This document shows, piece by piece, positions 6,192 through 6,413 of a DNA stretch of 6,413 nucleotides. The translations under genes and the position numbers were made by a program. The DNA is from Chloroflexota bacterium (GTDB taxonomy: Bacteria; Chloroflexota; Anaerolineae; Aggregatilineales; Phototrophicaceae): contig QGUR01000268.1 of NCBI GenBank assembly GCA_003242205.1, positions 1 to 6,413 on the forward strand, read 5' to 3'. How positions within the stretch are numbered: the stretch's first letter is position 1; each line of letters begins with the position of its first letter. The notes beneath the pieces were generated by a model. It saw only the letters and a program-made list of their open reading frames with translations. It did not search any database and was not told the DNA's origin.

Positions 6192-6413
6192 ATGACGCAG
6201 GACCCACTCGCTGGCAAACGCGTTGGCATCATCGGGCTGGCGCGGCAGGGTAAGGCACTGGCGCGCTGGCTTCCAACCAGAGGCGCATCGGTCGTCGCCG
6301 CCGACAGCAAGACCGCCGAGCAGCTCAAGCTCAATCCCGACGACTATCCGGGCGTACAGTTCATGCTCGGCGGCAATATGAAAGGTTTTTTCAAGGAAGG
6401 GGACTTATGTGCC
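6192..6413 (+). CDS. murD: UDP-N-acetylmuramoylalanine--D-glutamate ligase, N-terminal part (partial)
   Basis: MurD ligates D-glutamate to UDP-MurNAc-L-alanine using ATP, the second amino-acid addition of cytoplasmic peptidoglycan precursor synthesis. The 74 visible codons cover most of the N-terminal Rossmann-like UDP-binding domain. A leading GKRVGIIGLARQGKALARWL (8-27) gives the first strand, the glycine-rich loop and the following helix. ASVVAADSK then provides the second strand ending in an acidic residue, followed by a GVQFMLGGN strand and turn and an EGDLCA-like strand. The ATP-binding central domain and the C-terminal domain lie beyond the right edge. The ATG start is supported by the strong GGAGGT site. 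Position after mraY fits the usual dcw order. The short visible length leaves a small chance of another Mur ligase, but the style and order favour MurD. Confidence 0.85.
   Translation, partial: MTQDPLAGKRVGIIGLARQGKALARWLPTRGASVVAADSKTAEQLKLNPDDYPGVQFMLGGNMKGFFKEGDLCA

Larger units (their letters stand above)
5974..6195 (+). pseudogene. Nucleotidyltransferase N-terminal remnant (aminoglycoside adenylyltransferase/DUF4111-like)
   Basis: This is a 73-codon open frame. Residues 1-43 read like the start of small nucleotidyltransferases of the aminoglycoside adenylyltransferase/DUF4111 type: an N-terminal helix, LPGLLSGFYIHGS, and the G35-S36 motif in HGSIALDD. In that family an SDID-like block carrying the metal-binding aspartates follows within about ten residues. 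Here the sequence changes at about 6097 to INIHIPCP-like text, and no frame to 6191 restores the motif. The rest of a domain normally over 200 residues is missing, so no transferase activity is expected. The tail (FVKMIIAACNR) might be the old C-terminus after an internal deletion; I cannot confirm this. The TGA overlaps the murD start (ATGA), so translation of the remnant could still be coupled to murD. The ribosome binding site ahead of it is poor. Family assignment is from memory of the motif and is moderate in confidence. Confidence 0.6.

Noticed and set aside
1..6413. CRISPR arrays, tRNA or rRNA genes, insertion sequences
   Set aside because: No regularly spaced repeats, cloverleaf sequences, rRNA stretches or transposase motifs were seen on either strand.

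Overview
This GC-rich bacterial window is mostly ordinary housekeeping sequence. It holds the start of a DNA-repair gene on the minus strand and, facing away from it, the front half of a division and cell-wall (dcw) cluster on the plus strand. The order rsmH, ftsL-like, ftsI-like penicillin-binding protein, mraY, murD, without murE or murF inside, together with a Uma2-family gene next door, suggests a Chloroflexota bacterium, perhaps Anaerolineae-like. That placement is an inference from gene order and protein style, not proven here.

Layout. Positions 1-891 (minus) are the first 297 codons of uvrC; the gene runs off the left edge. Positions 966-1486 (minus) are a Uma2/DUF820 nuclease-fold gene broken by one frameshift. 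A divergent intergenic region of about 140 bases (1487-1626) follows, with an extended -10 promoter aimed at rsmH. The plus-strand genes are rsmH (1627-2553), an FtsL-like division protein (2645-3124), a class B penicillin-binding protein overlapping it by one base (3124-4869), and mraY from a TTG start (4888-5907). A 284-base interval (5908-6191) then holds the 5' remnant of a nucleotidyltransferase gene. The window ends in the first 74 codons of murD (6192-6413).

How the genes work together. MraY makes lipid I from UDP-MurNAc-pentapeptide, and MurD adds D-glutamate to UDP-MurNAc-L-alanine earlier in the same pathway. The penicillin-binding protein crosslinks the finished peptidoglycan at the septum, where the FtsL-like protein would help recruit and activate it. 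RsmH modifies 16S rRNA and is a customary first gene of dcw clusters. UvrC acts separately, in nucleotide excision repair.

I see no convincing undescribed system. The points most worth a second look are in the mraY-murD interval: a nucleotidyltransferase remnant that has lost its metal-binding motif yet ends in an ATGA overlap with murD, and a terminator-like hairpin inside it with an A-tract before and a T-tract after. The frameshifted Uma2 gene and the compact dcw order without murE/murF come next.
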